From assembly GCA_017620335.1 (NCBI GenBank), contig JAFZQO010000049.1, positions 62,001-126,000 of the forward strand: a stretch of DNA of 64,000 nt, read 5' to 3'. This DNA comes from Bacteroidales bacterium (lineage in GTDB: Bacteria > Bacteroidota > Bacteroidia > Bacteroidales > UBA932). This document shows positions 1 to 7,805 of this stretch, one piece after another; positions within the stretch are counted from its first letter, which is position 1; every line of letters starts with the position of its first letter. The notes below the pieces were generated by a model that did not search any database, had not been told where the DNA came from, and saw only the letters and a program-made list of their open reading frames with translations. The position numbers were made by a program, and so were the translations under genes.

Positions 1-87
1 TTCATAGTCGTCGGCCGCCCCATCACCGCCGCCCCCGACCCCGTCGCCGCCTACAACCGCTGCCTGGTGGATTTCCTCGCAGGTTAA
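1..87 (+). CDS. pyrF: Orotidine 5'-phosphate decarboxylase, C-terminal fragment
   Basis: Only the last 28 codons are in the window; the frame is open from base 1 and stops at TAA 85-87. The visible peptide contains VVGRPITAAPDP, the end-of-barrel phosphate-binding segment (VGRPIT) of the PyrF family, followed by a short C-terminal helix (AAYNRCLVDFLAG). PyrF decarboxylates OMP to UMP, the last step of pyrimidine synthesis, and pyrE and pyrB follow on the same strand, which supports the call. The last two residues and the stop codon lie inside the left arm of a palindromic element (79-200), so the original C-terminus may have been altered. The gene is cut by the window edge, not truncated biologically. 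Confidence 0.85.
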   Translation, partial: FIVVGRPITAAPDPVAAYNRCLVDFLAG

Positions 88-200
88 GTACTGCCCTGGA
101 AAACCGTGGCCGCCCGTGGCCTCGTGAACGGGGGGACCGCAAGCGAAGCGCAGCGGTGGGATGAGCGAAGCGAAGTTTTCAAGGGCAGTACTTAACCTGC
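79..200. repeat. Palindromic element with 26-bp terminal inverted repeats
   Basis: Bases 79-104 and 175-200 are inverted copies of each other over 26 bp with one mismatch (arm starts GCAGGTTAAGTACTGCCCT). The 70-bp core is G+C-rich and contains GAGCGAAGCGAAG, a sequence typical of bacterial REP-like repeats. The left arm begins before the pyrF stop codon, so the element supplies that stop. No open frame of note lies inside. It could act as a transcript-end hairpin or be a miniature mobile element; a classical terminator is less likely because no T-tract follows. Confidence 0.85.
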
Positions 201-341
201 AGGAGAAAAGGAGAAGAGAAAAAGGCAATGGCGCGTAAATGACAGATAATGAGCCAAATAAGCGTTTACCCATAGGCGATTTAAGGAACAGGTAAAGGAT
301 TAATTGATTGAAAATAAGGCACTTGAGTGCCATCACTACAT

Positions 342-971
342 ATGAAAAAAACGATCGCAAAGCAGTTGCTGTCCATAGGGGCAGTGTTTTTGAGGCCGGA
401 GGAGCCGTTTACATGGGCCAGCGGCATCAAGAGCCCGATTTACTGTGACAACCGCCTGACCCTTTCCGCACCGGCGGTGCGTGAGAAGGTCGAGGCCGGA
501 CTGGCGGAGCTGGTCCGCACGCACCATCCCGACTGCGAAATGATCATGGGCACGTCCACCGCGGGCATAGCCCACGCCGCCATCACCGCGACCATCCTCG
601 GCCTGCCGATGGGTTACGTGCGCAGCGAGGCCAAGAGCCACGGCCGCACGAACCGCATCGAAGGCCGCATGGACCCCGGCACCAAAGTCGTTGTCATTGA
701 AGACCTTATCTCCACCGGAGGCAGTGCCATAGAGGTCGTGGAGGCGCTGCGCGAAGCCGGCGCGGAAGTGCTCGGCATCGTCAGCATCTTCACCTACGGC
801 ATGAAGCGCGGCCTCGAGCGCATCGCCGCCGCCGGCACGGTCAACCACTCCCTCTGCGACCTGGACACCCTTGTGGAGACCGCCGCGGAGGAAGGCTACA
901 TAGCAGCGGAATGGAAGGACCGCATACTCGCCTTCCGCGACAACCCCTCGGACGAGAGTTGGATTAAATAA
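342..971 (+). CDS. pyrE: Orotate phosphoribosyltransferase
   Basis: Transfers phosphoribose from PRPP to orotate to give OMP. The PRPP-binding loop is visible around residues 114-128 ([14 protein letters not shown]), and the N-terminal orotate region ([14 protein letters not shown]) is typical of the family. Length is 209 aa, normal for PyrE. The frame is open to a GTG at 327, but ATG 342 (MKKTIAKQ) gives the expected N-terminus. It sits ten bases upstream of pyrB and downstream of pyrF, so the three probably share a transcript interrupted by the palindrome at 79-200. Confidence 0.96.
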   Translation: MKKTIAKQLLSIGAVFLRPEEPFTWASGIKSPIYCDNRLTLSAPAVREKVEAGLAELVRTHHPDCEMIMGTSTAGIAHAAITATILGLPMGYVRSEAKSHGRTNRIEGRMDPGTKVVVIEDLISTGGSAIEVVEALREAGAEVLGIVSIFTYGMKRGLERIAAAGTVNHSLCDLDTLVETAAEEGYIAAEWKDRILAFRDNPSDESWIK

Positions 972-980
972 TAACCAGAT

Positions 981-2060
981 ATGAAGCACCTTATTGACCC
1001 GATGGACCTCTCCAAGAAGGAGACGGACGAAATCATCTCCCTGGCACAGGACATCATCGCCCACCGCGAACGCTACCAGGGCAGCATGTCCCACCGCAAG
1101 CTTGCCACGCTCTTCTACGAGCCCAGCACCCGCACGCGCCTGAGTTTCACCTCCGCCATGATGGAACTGGGCGGCAACGTCCTTGGCTTCTCCGACGCCC
1201 GCAGCTCCTCCGTCAGCAAGGGCGAGACCGTACAGGACACCGTACGCGTAGTCGGCTGCTTCGCCGACGTCATCGCCATGCGCCACTACATCGAGGGAGC
1301 GCAGCTCTACGCCACCGAGGTGTCCCGCGTCCCCATCATCAACGCCGGCGACGGCTCCCACAGCCATCCGACGCAGACCCTCACCGACCTGCTGACCATC
1401 CAGCGTGAGCTCGGCCACATCGACGGCATCACGATCGGCTTCTGCGGCGACCTCCGCTTCGGCCGCACCGTCCATTCCCTCATCAAGGCCCTATCCCGCT
1501 ACAAGGACATCAAGGTCATCCTGATCGCTCCGCCTGAGCTCAAGCTGCCCGACTACATCAAGCGCGACGTCTGCGAGCGCACCGGCATCCCCTACCGCGA
1601 GGTGGAGACCATGGAGGAGGTCATGCCCGAGCTGGACGTGCTCTACATGACGCGCGTGCAGAAGGAGCGCTTCCTGGACGAGGACGAGTTCGACCGCGTC
1701 AAGGACAGCTTCGTGCTGGATGCCGCCAGGATGGCCATGGCCAAGGAGAAGATGGCCGTCCTGCACCCGCTTCCGCGTGTAAATGAGATACTTACCGAGG
1801 TGGACGACGATCCCCGCGCCGCCTATTTCCGCCAGGTGGAGAACGGCAAGTTCGTGCGCGAGGCCCTCATCGTCAAGCTCCACGAGTGGAAGAACGACCC
1901 CGAGCACGGCATGCCCGCCCATGACACCCCCGTCTTCGACGAAACGCTGCGCTGCGGCAACCCCAAGTGCATCTGCAACAACGAGCACGCCCCGCACAAG
2001 TTCCGCCGTGGAGAGGACGGCGTCCTGCGCTGCTGGTATTGCGATTCCAAGGTGAAATGA
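981..2060 (+). CDS. pyrB: Aspartate carbamoyltransferase with C-terminal PyrI-like zinc ribbon
   Basis: Condenses carbamoyl phosphate and aspartate. The carbamoyl-phosphate motif S49-T-R-T-R53, the SVSKGET loop around K80 and HPTQ at 129-132 are all intact, as is HPLPRVNEI near the end of the catalytic part. The protein is 359 aa, about 50 longer than a plain PyrB. The extra C-terminus carries C325-x4-C330 and C351-x2-C354, the spacing and flanking residues of the zinc domain of the regulatory chain PyrI (C-x4-C-x~22-C-x2-C), but no allosteric nucleotide-binding domain precedes it. No separate pyrI is seen nearby. The catalytic call is certain; a structural role for the zinc tail is inference. 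Confidence 0.96.
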   Translation: MKHLIDPMDLSKKETDEIISLAQDIIAHRERYQGSMSHRKLATLFYEPSTRTRLSFTSAMMELGGNVLGFSDARSSSVSKGETVQDTVRVVGCFADVIAMRHYIEGAQLYATEVSRVPIINAGDGSHSHPTQTLTDLLTIQRELGHIDGITIGFCGDLRFGRTVHSLIKALSRYKDIKVILIAPPELKLPDYIKRDVCERTGIPYREVETMEEVMPELDVLYMTRVQKERFLDEDEFDRVKDSFVLDAARMAMAKEKMAVLHPLPRVNEILTEVDDDPRAAYFRQVENGKFVREALIVKLHEWKNDPEHGMPAHDTPVFDETLRCGNPKCICNNEHAPHKFRRGEDGVLRCWYCDSKVK

Positions 2061-2090
2061 GTATATTTGAACCATAACAGGGATTTGGCC

Positions 2091-3293
2091 ATGAATAATC
2101 ATGAAAGAAGGGTCGGGACAGTGTCCCGCGGCATCCGCTGCCCCATCATCCGACAGGGCGACGACCTCGCAAGCATCGTGACCGAAAGCGTGCTCGAAGC
2201 CGCGAAGGAAGAAGGCTTCGAACTGCGCGACCGTGACGTCATCAGCGTCACCGAGTCTGTCGTGGCGCGTTCACAGGGCAATTACGCCCCTATTTCCGCG
2301 ATAGCGGAGGACGTCCGCGCCAAGACCGGCGGTGGGACCGTCGGCGTCATCTTCCCCATCCTCAGCCGCAACCGCTTCGCAGTCTGCCTGCGCGGCATCG
2401 CGATGGGCTGCCGGAAGATCGTCCTCATGCTCTCCTACCCTTCCGACGAGGTCGGCAACGAGCTGGTGAACATCGACAGGCTCGACGAGCACGGCATCAA
2501 TCCTTACACCGACCTGCTGACGCTGGAGCGCTACCGCGAGCTCTTCGGACACAACGTCCATGAATTCACCGGCGTCGATTACGTCGATTACTACGCCGGG
2601 CTCATCCGCGAATGCGGCGCCGATGTCGAGATCATCTTCGGCAACCGCCCCGGCAGCATCCTCAACTACACCGACACCGTCATCGCCTGCGACATCCATA
2701 CCCGCGCCCGCACGAAAAGGATCCTCCGCGACCTGGGAGCCCGCGTCGTACTCGGCCTCGACGACATCCTCAACGCCCCTGTGAACGGCAGCGGCTGCAA
2801 CGAGCGCTACGGCCTCCTCGGATCCAACAAGGCCACCGAGAGCATGGTCAAGCTCTTCCCCCGCAACTGCCAGCCCCTCGTGCTGGACATCCAGGACCGC
2901 ATCCTCAAGGCCACGGGCAAGCACGTGGAGGTTATGGTATACGGCGACGGCGCCTTCAAGGACCCGAAGGGAAAGATATGGGAACTCGCCGACCCTGTCG
3001 TCTCCCCCGCCTTCACCGACGGGCTCATCGGCACGCCCAACGAGCTGAAGCTCAAGTATCTGGCCGACAACGACTTCGCCGGCCTCAGCGGCAAGGAACT
3101 CCGCGACGCCATCTCCGCCAGCATCCGCGCCAAGGACGGCAACCTCAAGGGACTGATGGTCTCGGAGGGCACCACCCCGCGCCAGCTCACCGACCTGATC
3201 GGCTCGCTCTGCGACCTCACCAGCGGCTCCGGCGACAAGGGCACCCCCATAGTCCTGGTCCAGGGCTACTTCGACAATTACACCTCGGAATAA
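2091..3293 (+). CDS. CofE-like (F420-0:L-glutamate ligase family) protein
   Basis: About 400 aa, related to the gamma-glutamyl ligase CofE; the N-terminal half has the family pattern of a GTP/metal-binding ligase (DVISVTESVVARSQGNY, then GNRPGSILNYTDTVIACDIH). Canonical CofE is about 250 aa, so this is the longer Bacteroidota version. ATG 2091 was chosen over an upstream TTG at 2067. It starts 30 bases after pyrB. Bacteroidota are not known to make coenzyme F420, and no other F420 gene is visible, so the substrate is unknown; a glutamyl or amino-acid ligase on another acceptor is plausible. Family assignment is firm, function is not. Confidence 0.7.
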   Translation: MNNHERRVGTVSRGIRCPIIRQGDDLASIVTESVLEAAKEEGFELRDRDVISVTESVVARSQGNYAPISAIAEDVRAKTGGGTVGVIFPILSRNRFAVCLRGIAMGCRKIVLMLSYPSDEVGNELVNIDRLDEHGINPYTDLLTLERYRELFGHNVHEFTGVDYVDYYAGLIRECGADVEIIFGNRPGSILNYTDTVIACDIHTRARTKRILRDLGARVVLGLDDILNAPVNGSGCNERYGLLGSNKATESMVKLFPRNCQPLVLDIQDRILKATGKHVEVMVYGDGAFKDPKGKIWELADPVVSPAFTDGLIGTPNELKLKYLADNDFAGLSGKELRDAISASIRAKDGNLKGLMVSEGTTPRQLTDLIGSLCDLTSGSGDKGTPIVLVQGYFDNYTSE

Positions 3294-3320
3294 ACTGTAA
3301 ACTTCATAAACCGAAACGAT

Positions 3321-3956
3321 ATGAAAAAGATCTTCACCATCCTTTCCGTCTGCCTCGCGGCAGTCCTCATGGTTTCCTGCGGCGGCAAGTCCGTGAAACC
3401 CGCATTCGACGGTATCTCCGATATCGGCTCAGTATCCGTACCCGGCACGATGTCGTATGACGCCGCGGCCGACGTCTACACCGTGTCGGCGGCTGGCGTC
3501 AACCTCTGGTTCGCCACCGATGCCGCCAGCATCGTCTGGATGAAAGTCAAGGGCGACTTCGAGATGACCTGCGACGTGGACTTCGTGGGCGAGGGCGTCA
3601 ACCCCCACAGGAAACTGGGATTCATGATCCGCGAAGACCTCAGCGACAACTGCATCTACGCAGACATCGCCGTGCACGGCGACGGCCTGACTTCGCTGCA
3701 GTACCGCCCGGCCCGCGGCGAGAATACGCTCGAGACGGGTTCGGTCCAGGGCAAGGCCCCAGACACCATCTATCTCGCGCGCCGCGGCCAGACTATCGCC
3801 GCCCGCTCCGGCAAGGGATCCCTCCCCGACTACGACGAGGCTGCCGTCGACCTTGACCTCCCCGAGGAGTGCTACGTCGGCCTGTTCCTCTGCTCGCACG
3901 AGGAGGACGTGGTCGAGACCGGCCACTTCCGCAATGTAAGGTTCACCAAAAAGTGA
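3321..3956 (+). CDS. DUF1349-like lipoprotein
   Basis: 211 aa with a lipoprotein signal peptide: charged start (MKK), hydrophobic stretch and lipobox LMVSC with the lipidated Cys at 20, followed by Gly-Gly. The rest reads as one beta-sandwich resembling the DUF1349/concanavalin-like fold, with KVKGDFEMTCDVDF, a KLGFMIRED segment and the common C-terminal FRNVRFTK. Such domains in Bacteroidota bind or accompany glycans, but no catalytic residues are recognisable. It follows the CofE-like gene by 27 bases and overlaps the next start by three bases. Confidence 0.6.
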   Translation: MKKIFTILSVCLAAVLMVSCGGKSVKPAFDGISDIGSVSVPGTMSYDAAADVYTVSAAGVNLWFATDAASIVWMKVKGDFEMTCDVDFVGEGVNPHRKLGFMIREDLSDNCIYADIAVHGDGLTSLQYRPARGENTLETGSVQGKAPDTIYLARRGQTIAARSGKGSLPDYDEAAVDLDLPEECYVGLFLCSHEEDVVETGHFRNVRFTKK

Positions 3957-4144
3957 AACAGAAAAAGAAACTGAAGAAACTCCGCATCACGGAGGCCGAC
4001 TTCATGCTGGCCAACCGCCGTGCAGCCCGACTGGAGGAGATCGCCGAGCATGGCCGGCCGGTCTCCTTCCGTCGTTCCATCCATAAATCGAAGAAACTCT
4101 ACGACCGCAAACGCCTGAAAGCCAAAGGTTTCGGTTCAGAGTAA
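3953..4144 (+). CDS. Small basic conserved hypothetical protein
   Basis: 63 aa, very rich in Lys and Arg (KKKLKKLRITEADFMLANR near the start, RSIHKSKKLYDRKR near the end). The likely start is GTG 3953, whose GTGA overlaps the TGA of the preceding lipoprotein gene, suggesting translational coupling; an in-frame extension further upstream overlaps that gene heavily and is implausible. Small proteins of this pattern recur in Bacteroidota genomes without known function. The basic charge suggests nucleic-acid or ribosome contact, but that is only inference. Confidence 0.6.
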   Translation: MKQKKKLKKLRITEADFMLANRRAARLEEIAEHGRPVSFRRSIHKSKKLYDRKRLKAKGFGSE

Positions 4145-4152
4145 CATCAGAC

Positions 4153-4947
4153 TCAGTAAGGCAGTTCCGTCAGGTGCCTGTGGATGCCGTCCAGCAGGCG
4201 GGCGCAGTTGTCTGCCGTGTTGGCCGCTATGACCAGGGTAGGCTTGAATATCGGAGGGAAGCGGCCGTCGATGGTCTGAACGGTGCCGCCGGCCTCGCGG
4301 ACTATCAGCGAGGCTGCGGCGAAGTCCCACGGCATCAGCCTGATCTCGAAATACAGCTCCGCCTTTCCGGCGGCGACGAGGCACAGCTCGACCGCCGCCG
4401 AGCCCGTGCGCCGCACGTCGTTGCATTCCATGTAAAGGTCATAGATGATATCGCTGCAAAAGCGGGACAATTCCTTCTTGTATATGCACAGGGCCGTGAA
4501 GAGAATGCCCTGCTCGAAGGGGCGGTCCGAGACGTGGATGGGCGTGCCGTTGCAGAAGGCGCCGCTCCCCTTCTCCGCCGTGTACATTTCCCCGCGCCAG
4601 GGGCTGTAAACGACACCGAGGACCGGCTCCCCGTCCGTGACCAGCGCGACGCTGATGGCGCAGCTCTCGATGCCGCGGGCGTAGTTGGCCGTGCCGTCGA
4701 TGGGGTCTATGACCCAGACGTCACGGTGCGCCATGTCCGCGAAGTCCTCCTCCTCGCAGAGGAATCCGCTCCCGGGCAACAGCGCCCCCAGTTCCTTCGT
4801 AAGGAAATGCTGCACAGCAAGATCCGATGTTGTGACTATGTTCTCGCGGGTTCCCTTCGACTCCACATCGAAGCCTTCGCGTACCATCAGGGACGACGCC
4901 CTGCGCACGACGTCGGCCACTTGTCCTATGCTGGGATAATCAATCAT
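4153..4947 (-). CDS. Inositol monophosphatase family protein
   Basis: 264 aa Mg-dependent phosphatase of the IMPase/FBPase superfamily. The metal ligands are present: E65-E-E near residue 66, D81-P-I-D-G-T86 and D208 in MPWDFAAAS. In bacteria these enzymes hydrolyse inositol-1-phosphate, 3'-phosphoadenosine phosphate (CysQ) or related sugar phosphates; sequence alone does not separate these. It is the downstream end of a minus-strand run, one base after the rhomboid gene stop region, and convergent with the small basic gene. Confidence 0.88.
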   Translation of the reverse strand: MIDYPSIGQVADVVRRASSLMVREGFDVESKGTRENIVTTSDLAVQHFLTKELGALLPGSGFLCEEEDFADMAHRDVWVIDPIDGTANYARGIESCAISVALVTDGEPVLGVVYSPWRGEMYTAEKGSGAFCNGTPIHVSDRPFEQGILFTALCIYKKELSRFCSDIIYDLYMECNDVRRTGSAAVELCLVAAGKAELYFEIRLMPWDFAAASLIVREAGGTVQTIDGRFPPIFKPTLVIAANTADNCARLLDGIHRHLTELPY

Positions 4948-4948
4948 T

Positions 4949-5557
4949 TTATTTCAGTTGTGAGAGGAAATGCAGGAAGATGTCGGGACGGAAGACCAGC
5001 GGGGAAACAAGGCCGTACACCGCCCCCCAGAAGTGGGCGGTGTGGCCGATGTTGTCCATGTTCCTCTTTGCCATGTACCAGCAGTAAAGGAGGTACAGCG
5101 GGGCGAAGATATAGCCCGGCACCGGAATGGGAATCAGATAAATGTAGATGCCCATCTTGGGTTCGAACAGGATCGACGCAAAAAGTACGGCCGACACTGC
5201 TCCGGATGCCCCAACGGCATTGTAGTTATATGTGTCCTTGTACTTGATGAGGTCGCCTATGGTGGACACGGCTATGGCGCTCACGTACAGCACCACATAC
5301 AGGATGATTCCGGCCGTGCCGCCATAGGCCGCCTGGAAATACTGCTCCACCACTGTCCCGAAGAAGTACAGGGTTAGCATGTTGAAGAACAGGTGTCCCC
5401 AGCTCCCGTGCACCAGGCCGTAGCTCAGCATCCTGAACCACTGCTTACGGTGCCATACTCCGTAGGCGTTGAACTTCAGCGCGTTGATGTCCAGCCTCCC
5501 GTAGAAGCATAGGAGGCTGACCACGACGGTAATGACTATGATGATAACCGTCACCAT
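4949..5557 (-). CDS. Rhomboid family intramembrane serine protease
   Basis: 202 aa, six predicted membrane segments. The rhomboid signatures are complete: H50-x4-H55-x3-N59 (HGSWGHLFFN), the nucleophile in G116-A-S118-G-A, and the catalytic His in AHFWG (H175). It cleaves membrane-spanning substrates within the inner membrane; the substrate is unknown. No extra domains. Its start overlaps the end of the SGNH hydrolase gene by seven bases, so the two are co-transcribed. Confidence 0.93.
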   Translation of the reverse strand: MVTVIIIVITVVVSLLCFYGRLDINALKFNAYGVWHRKQWFRMLSYGLVHGSWGHLFFNMLTLYFFGTVVEQYFQAAYGGTAGIILYVVLYVSAIAVSTIGDLIKYKDTYNYNAVGASGAVSAVLFASILFEPKMGIYIYLIPIPVPGYIFAPLYLLYCWYMAKRNMDNIGHTAHFWGAVYGLVSPLVFRPDIFLHFLSQLK

Positions 5558-6141
5558 TTGACCCCATTGAATATGGCTTCCGCCAGCATCCGAGCGCCGG
5601 CCCGCTGGGGATGGACACCGTCACGGCAGTAACTGTTGTCAGTGAAAAGGTCCTGCAGATCAATCAGTTCCAGCCCCGTTTCAGAAGCAATCTCCCGGAT
5701 GGCCGGGCGCACTCCCTGTTCCATCGTCTCAGGATAGACGCCAAGCAAAGGACGCCCCATTATGGGGAATATCCTGATCGGCGCGACCAGTATGACGCGC
5801 GGACCTGAAGGGAGGTTCCGATAGGACTCGATGATGCGCTTGTAATCACGGCGGAAGATCTCCGGGGCCCAGTTGCGGACCTTGGTGTCATTGGTCCCCA
5901 GCATCAAGATAACGATGTCGGGATTCCACCCAAGACTCTCCCTATAAACCCGCTTGCTGACGTACGGAGTGTCGGCGTCGAACCTGGCCGACGCATCGTT
6001 GTACCCGAAATTGCGCACCTCATACTCCGGCCCGAGCATCTCCTGCAGCAGCGCAGGATAACTCTGCCTCCAGGGATTCAGCAGCGTGAACCCCCAAGTG
6101 ATGCTGTCCCCTATGCACGCAACCTTGATCATGGCATACAC
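5551..6141 (-). CDS. SGNH/GDSL-type hydrolase
   Basis: 196 aa. Block I is CIGDSITWG (Ser13), block III is GTNDT (Asn84) and block V is DGVHP (Asp174, His177), which together make a complete SGNH esterase active site. No signal peptide, so it is cytoplasmic unless exported otherwise. The family covers lipases, acetylesterases and sialate or xylan O-acetylesterases; similarity to lysophospholipase/sialate esterase-like proteins is general only. An alternative start three codons downstream (MIKVAC) is as good. It begins a few bases after the flavodoxin-fold gene. Confidence 0.85.
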   Translation of the reverse strand: MYAMIKVACIGDSITWGFTLLNPWRQSYPALLQEMLGPEYEVRNFGYNDASARFDADTPYVSKRVYRESLGWNPDIVILMLGTNDTKVRNWAPEIFRRDYKRIIESYRNLPSGPRVILVAPIRIFPIMGRPLLGVYPETMEQGVRPAIREIASETGLELIDLQDLFTDNSYCRDGVHPQRAGARMLAEAIFNGVKW

Positions 6142-6147
6142 ATATAA

Positions 6148-6729
6148 TTACCAGTCCCGGGCGAGAGCGAGGCCCTCGGCGATGCAGGCGGAGAGCTTCG
6201 CCTCGATGCCGGCCGGAGTGCTGTAGTCCATGTTGCAGGCGGAGATGACGGTGAGTTCGCCGAGGTTCCAGAGGCTGCCGAGGGCCCTGAGGTAAGGCGT
6301 GGCCTGCTCGCGGGGGTCGCCTGTCGGGATGTCCATGCCGCGGGTGGTGATGTACAGGACCTTCGGGGCCTTGCAGAGGCCGACACAGGTCGTGCCGTCG
6401 TCAGTGAAAGTGACGTCGAAGAGTGATGTCTGCTCGAAGAAGCATTTCAGAGCGGCGGGGAAGCTCATGTCCCAGAACGGGGCCGCGATGAGGATGCGGT
6501 CCGCGGAGGCGATGTCCCGCGCGGCCCGGAGGGCCCAGGCGGGGACATCCCCGCGGCCCCTCTCCTCGAAAAGCCCCGGGTCGAGCGGCACGATCCCTTC
6601 CATCTCGGGTAGATTGTACCTTACGACCTCATACCTTTCTGCCAGGGCGGAGATGACAGGCTCCGCGATCCTGCGCGTCCGCGACTCGCCCTGCCTCACG
6701 CACGCATCTATGACGACTAACTTCTTCAT
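6148..6729 (-). CDS. Flavodoxin-fold NAD(P)H oxidoreductase (azoreductase-like)
   Basis: 193 aa from ATG 6729 (MKKLVVIDACVRQGESRT). The frame continues upstream, but that part is low-complexity antisense of the thioesterase region and was rejected. The N-terminal beta strand followed by a phosphate-binding R-x-G-E-S-R-T loop, and the middle AAPFWDMSFPAALKCFFEQ, match the FMN-dependent azoreductase/quinone reductase group, where this segment contacts the flavin. It would reduce quinones or azo compounds with NAD(P)H in the cytoplasm. Confidence 0.82.
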   Translation of the reverse strand: MKKLVVIDACVRQGESRTRRIAEPVISALAERYEVVRYNLPEMEGIVPLDPGLFEERGRGDVPAWALRAARDIASADRILIAAPFWDMSFPAALKCFFEQTSLFDVTFTDDGTTCVGLCKAPKVLYITTRGMDIPTGDPREQATPYLRALGSLWNLGELTVISACNMDYSTPAGIEAKLSACIAEGLALARDW

Positions 6730-6748
6730 TGATAACTGTTTAATCTTC

Positions 6749-7144
6749 TTAATCCTCCGCGCCTTTCCTGGCCTCGGTCTTCTCCTTGAACTTATTGACG
6801 TTGATGAGGAAGCGCTCATGGGTGCCGTCGCCGACAAGTCCCTGCTTATCGTAAACGGCTACCTTGAAGGTGATCTTCCTACGGTCAATCTCTATGACTT
6901 CACTCTCGCACCAGACAGTCATACCGACGGGAGTGGCCGCATGGTGATGGACATTGACATGTATGCCGACGGTCTCCTCCCCCGGCTCCAGATACGGTTT
7001 TACGCTTTCCTGGCAAGTCCGTTCCATAAGGGCTATCATCATGGGTGTAGCCAGTACCAAAACCGTTCCGCTGCCTATATGTTTGGCAGTCCATTCCGGC
7101 GTGACGAGAATCTCGTTCGAGCCCTTGATTCCCGTTTCTACCAT
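6749..7144 (-). CDS. Hotdog-fold thioesterase (FlK-like)
   Basis: 131 aa single hotdog domain. GTVLVLATPMMIALMER forms the central helix, VGIHVNVHHHAATPVG the family His-rich strand, and FKVAVYDKQGLVGDGTHERF the end of the sheet; this arrangement matches the fluoroacetyl-CoA thioesterase-like (thioesterase superfamily) group common in Bacteroidota and Firmicutes. The acyl-CoA substrate is unknown. It lies 19 bases upstream of the flavodoxin-fold gene on the same strand. Confidence 0.8.
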   Translation of the reverse strand: MVETGIKGSNEILVTPEWTAKHIGSGTVLVLATPMMIALMERTCQESVKPYLEPGEETVGIHVNVHHHAATPVGMTVWCESEVIEIDRRKITFKVAVYDKQGLVGDGTHERFLINVNKFKEKTEARKGAED

Positions 7145-7175
7145 ATTGAGTTTTGTTTGACTATTCGGAGTTCAT

Positions 7176-7304
7176 TTCCCGAGGGGCCAGGAGCACTAAC
7201 TGCCTTCAGCGGCCGTTTGCCGCTCCTGACCCAGGATACCAATATGGGGGTTAGGAGCACAAAACGCCAATTGAAGCCACTATCTGCTCCTGACCCCTCG
7301 GGAA
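7176..7304. repeat. Tandem hairpin pair (BIME-like palindromic repeats)
   Basis: Bases 7176-7195 and 7285-7304 are inverted copies over 20 bp with one mismatch. Two more copies of the core lie inside: GCTCCTGACCC near 7222-7232 and GGGGTTAGGAGC near 7247-7258. The order is forward, reverse, forward, reverse, so the block can fold as two consecutive hairpins or one long outer hairpin. It occupies most of the 213-base gap between the PNPOx-like gene and the thioesterase gene; no coding potential is evident there. Confidence 0.8.
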
Positions 7305-7357
7305 TTGCGCTAAAATAAGCCTTTGACTGCCCATGTCTACGCATAAGGTGGCCCTTC

Positions 7358-7750
7358 TTAGAAGTTGATCTCAACCGGGGCGGAAGTGAATGAGTTGATG
7401 GTCGCCGTCGCGTCCTTCAGGTAATAGACGGCGGTATTGCCGTCATTCTCGTCGTACATCGAGCGGAGGTTCGGGTAAGCGTCGAGCATGGCCTTCTTAA
7501 CTTCCACGCGGGAATCCTCGACGAGCGTGGCCGTGATTCGGAGCCATTCCTTTCCGTCAAAGGCGCAGATGGCCACCTTCGGATTCGCGGCAATCTGCCT
7601 TGCGACGTTCTTGACGTGGCCGGTCTGGATATAGAGCCTGCCTTCGATGATCTCGGCTGTACCGAAAGGACGGACCTGGGGCTGGTCGCCATCGACAGTG
7701 GCGAGGAAATAGAATCCTGTCTTGTGCAGGAAATCGCGTACTCTTTGCAT
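7358..7750 (-). CDS. Pyridoxamine 5'-phosphate oxidase family (FMN-binding split barrel) protein
   Basis: 130 aa from ATG 7750 (MQRVRDFLHKTGFYFLATVDG). The pattern FYFLATVDGDQPQVRPFG, then YIQTGHVKNVARQIAANPKVAI, is the flavin-binding split-barrel of the PNPOx-like/general stress FMN-binding group rather than true PdxH, which is longer. It would use FMN or F420-like cofactor for an unknown redox step. In-frame sequence upstream of 7750 overlaps the phosphatase gene and has no family similarity, so it was excluded. Confidence 0.82.
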   Translation of the reverse strand: MQRVRDFLHKTGFYFLATVDGDQPQVRPFGTAEIIEGRLYIQTGHVKNVARQIAANPKVAICAFDGKEWLRITATLVEDSRVEVKKAMLDAYPNLRSMYDENDGNTAVYYLKDATATINSFTSAPVEINF

Positions 7751-7805
7751 ATCGAGAATGTTTTGTCCTTCGAAGATACTGCTTTTTTCGCAGACGGCAA
7801 AGGCT

